Source of the DNA: Paenibacillus sp. Soil750
GTDB lineage: Bacteria; Bacillota; Bacilli; Paenibacillales; NBRC-103111
Length of the DNA: 35,952 nt
Direction: 5' to 3'
Assembly: GCF_001428045.1 (NCBI RefSeq)
Contig: NZ_LMSD01000025.1
Location: forward strand, 1 to 35,952
Shown piece after piece: positions 35,253-35,952 of the stretch (the first letter of the stretch is position 1; each line of letters opens with the position of its first letter). The notes beneath the pieces are model-generated. The model was not told the origin of the DNA, ran no database searches, and saw nothing but the letters and a program-made list of their open reading frames with translations. Position numbers and translations under genes: made by a program.

Positions 35253-35389
35253 AATCATCAGTCCTCTCCCATTCATCTCAAACAGGATTTCTAAATCCAA
35301 CTCCTCAAGAAGGTTTAGAAACAAAGAAAAAGCCCGTTCCATCTAGGTACGGACCAATGACACGAGATGACGTTCTATTGTTCAAACAA

Positions 35390-35467
35390 GGCAGCCGCAA
35401 GATGTCGCAGCTGCCCGCGGCAAACTGCTCCTTTTTTTCGTTCAACTAAAGTTCTCCGTTAGCGTAA
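35390..35467 (-). repeat. Intergenic two-part repeat, copy C
   Basis: Read on the minus strand: TTACGCTAACGGAGAAC with the TTTAGTTGAAC arm (35441-35467), then a GC-rich hairpin with arms GGCAGC / GGCTGCC (35390-35415). The order matches copies A and B. Confidence 0.5.
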
Positions 35468-35652
35468 TCCTATGATCGCATAATAACACGGCAAACAGAT
35501 TAAGATAGGAGCAGTAAGTTTCTTTTTTAATTGATCGACTAAATTTGGATGGGGGGTGCCATCAAAAAGTATCAGTTCTGAATCTTGCTTTTTGTCACCA
35601 CAAGACTGACATTGTGCCAAATTCCCTAACTCCTTTCAAAATACCGTTTCTA

Positions 35653-35689
35653 TCATTGAGCTATCGTTCTCCCGTTAGCTCAACGATGA
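35653..35689 (-). repeat. Intergenic repeat motif, copy D
   Basis: TCATCGTTGAGCTAA-CGGGAGAACGA-TAGCTCAATGA on the minus strand: the most regular inverted repeat of the family (arms TTGAGCTA/TAGCTCAA), without an obvious GC-rich hairpin after it. It begins seven bases after the stop of the acetyltransferase remnant and may act as its terminator. Confidence 0.55.
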
Positions 35690-35696
35690 AAGATCA

Positions 35697-35952
35697 CTAC
35701 ACCTTGATTTCCCACTCACTTTTACTAAGTTTGTAATAATTATATCTTTCGGTATCAATCTCGATAATACTTTGAAAATTTAAACCGCATTTTTGTATTA
35801 CCCTCGACGTTCGTATTCTCAAATAAATACTTGATTATCCCTTGTGCAGCTTGCGTGGTATAACCCTTGCCTCTATGATCCTTTGATATTGCATACATGA
35901 TCTCTCTGTTTGGAGGCGGTAATTCGTCTTTTATTCCCGTACAGCACCAACC
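35697..35952 (-). pseudogene. GNAT acetyltransferase with internal deletion (runs off the window)
   Basis: From the right edge the frame reads KDELPPPNREIMYAISKDHR, then GKGYTTQAAQGIIKYLFE and NTNVE: motif A of GNAT acetyltransferases with the R-x-x-G-K-G acetyl-CoA loop. After VE the frame shifts, and VIQKCGLNFQSIIEIDTERY followed by NYYKLSKSEWEIKV and a stop appears in another frame. About 15 residues normally found between the two parts are missing, so a deletion that is not a multiple of three has broken the gene. The 5' part lies outside the window. Confidence 0.72.

Overview
The window looks like a Paenibacillus-type genome (spore-forming, moderate-GC Bacillota). Evidence: a levansucrase very close to Bacillus/Paenibacillus SacB, a GerA-family germination operon, two YesM/YesN-type two-component systems, LplB/LplC-type sugar ABC permeases with large lipoprotein binding proteins, and AGGAGG-type ribosome binding sites. 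No rRNA, tRNA, CRISPR array or phage module was seen. Nearly all metabolic genes are on the minus strand.

Region by region. (1) 1-6.3 kb: the 5' end of a probable endolevanase gene, levansucrase sacB, and upstream of them a tight operon of sensor kinase, AraC-type response regulator and a solitary sugar-binding lipoprotein. (2) 6.3-6.9 kb: debris with an IS110-type transposase fragment and one copy of an intergenic repeat. (3) 7-10.7 kb: a plus-strand gerA-gerC-gerB type spore germination operon with its terminator, followed by a 5'-truncated cortex-hydrolase (CwlJ/SleB) remnant. (4) 11.5-14.1 kb: a DJ-1/PfpI protein, a LysR regulator and a small four-helix membrane protein. (5) 14.3-26 kb: a minus-strand glycan-degradation island. 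Two sugar permeases, two esterases, an MgtC-like protein and a GH2 glycosidase form one operon ending at a terminator. It is followed by a tyrosine-phosphatase-like gene and a decaying tail: a GH3 remnant joined to a permease remnant, a GH3 gene broken at a run of ten G, a sulfatase pseudogene and an alpha/beta-hydrolase fragment. (6) 26-29.9 kb: a block with IS110-like remains, a membrane-anchored esterase, a TetR remnant and an AbgB-like M20 amidohydrolase. (7) 30-35 kb: a sugar-binding lipoprotein, YesN regulator and YesM kinase. (8) The right edge holds two more repeat copies and a damaged GNAT acetyltransferase.

How it works together. The main reading is that parts 5 and 7 form one oligosaccharide uptake and degradation system. 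YesM/YesN sense the substrate, the lipoprotein binds it, the two permeases import it (the ATPase is presumably encoded elsewhere, as is usual for this family), and GH2, GH3 and the esterases trim it. I find a two-half-site direct repeat with an exact 22-bp period upstream of the kinase gene, the binding-protein gene and the first permease gene. It is a strong candidate for the YesN operator and suggests that the 26-29.9 kb block was inserted into a once contiguous locus. The first system (part 1) may be a separate sensor with a binding protein but no permease, next to the levan genes.

The tail of the island is undergoing gene decay (frameshifts, internal deletions, fused remnants), so what the system can still degrade today is uncertain. 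All homology statements rest on recognised motifs, not on searches.
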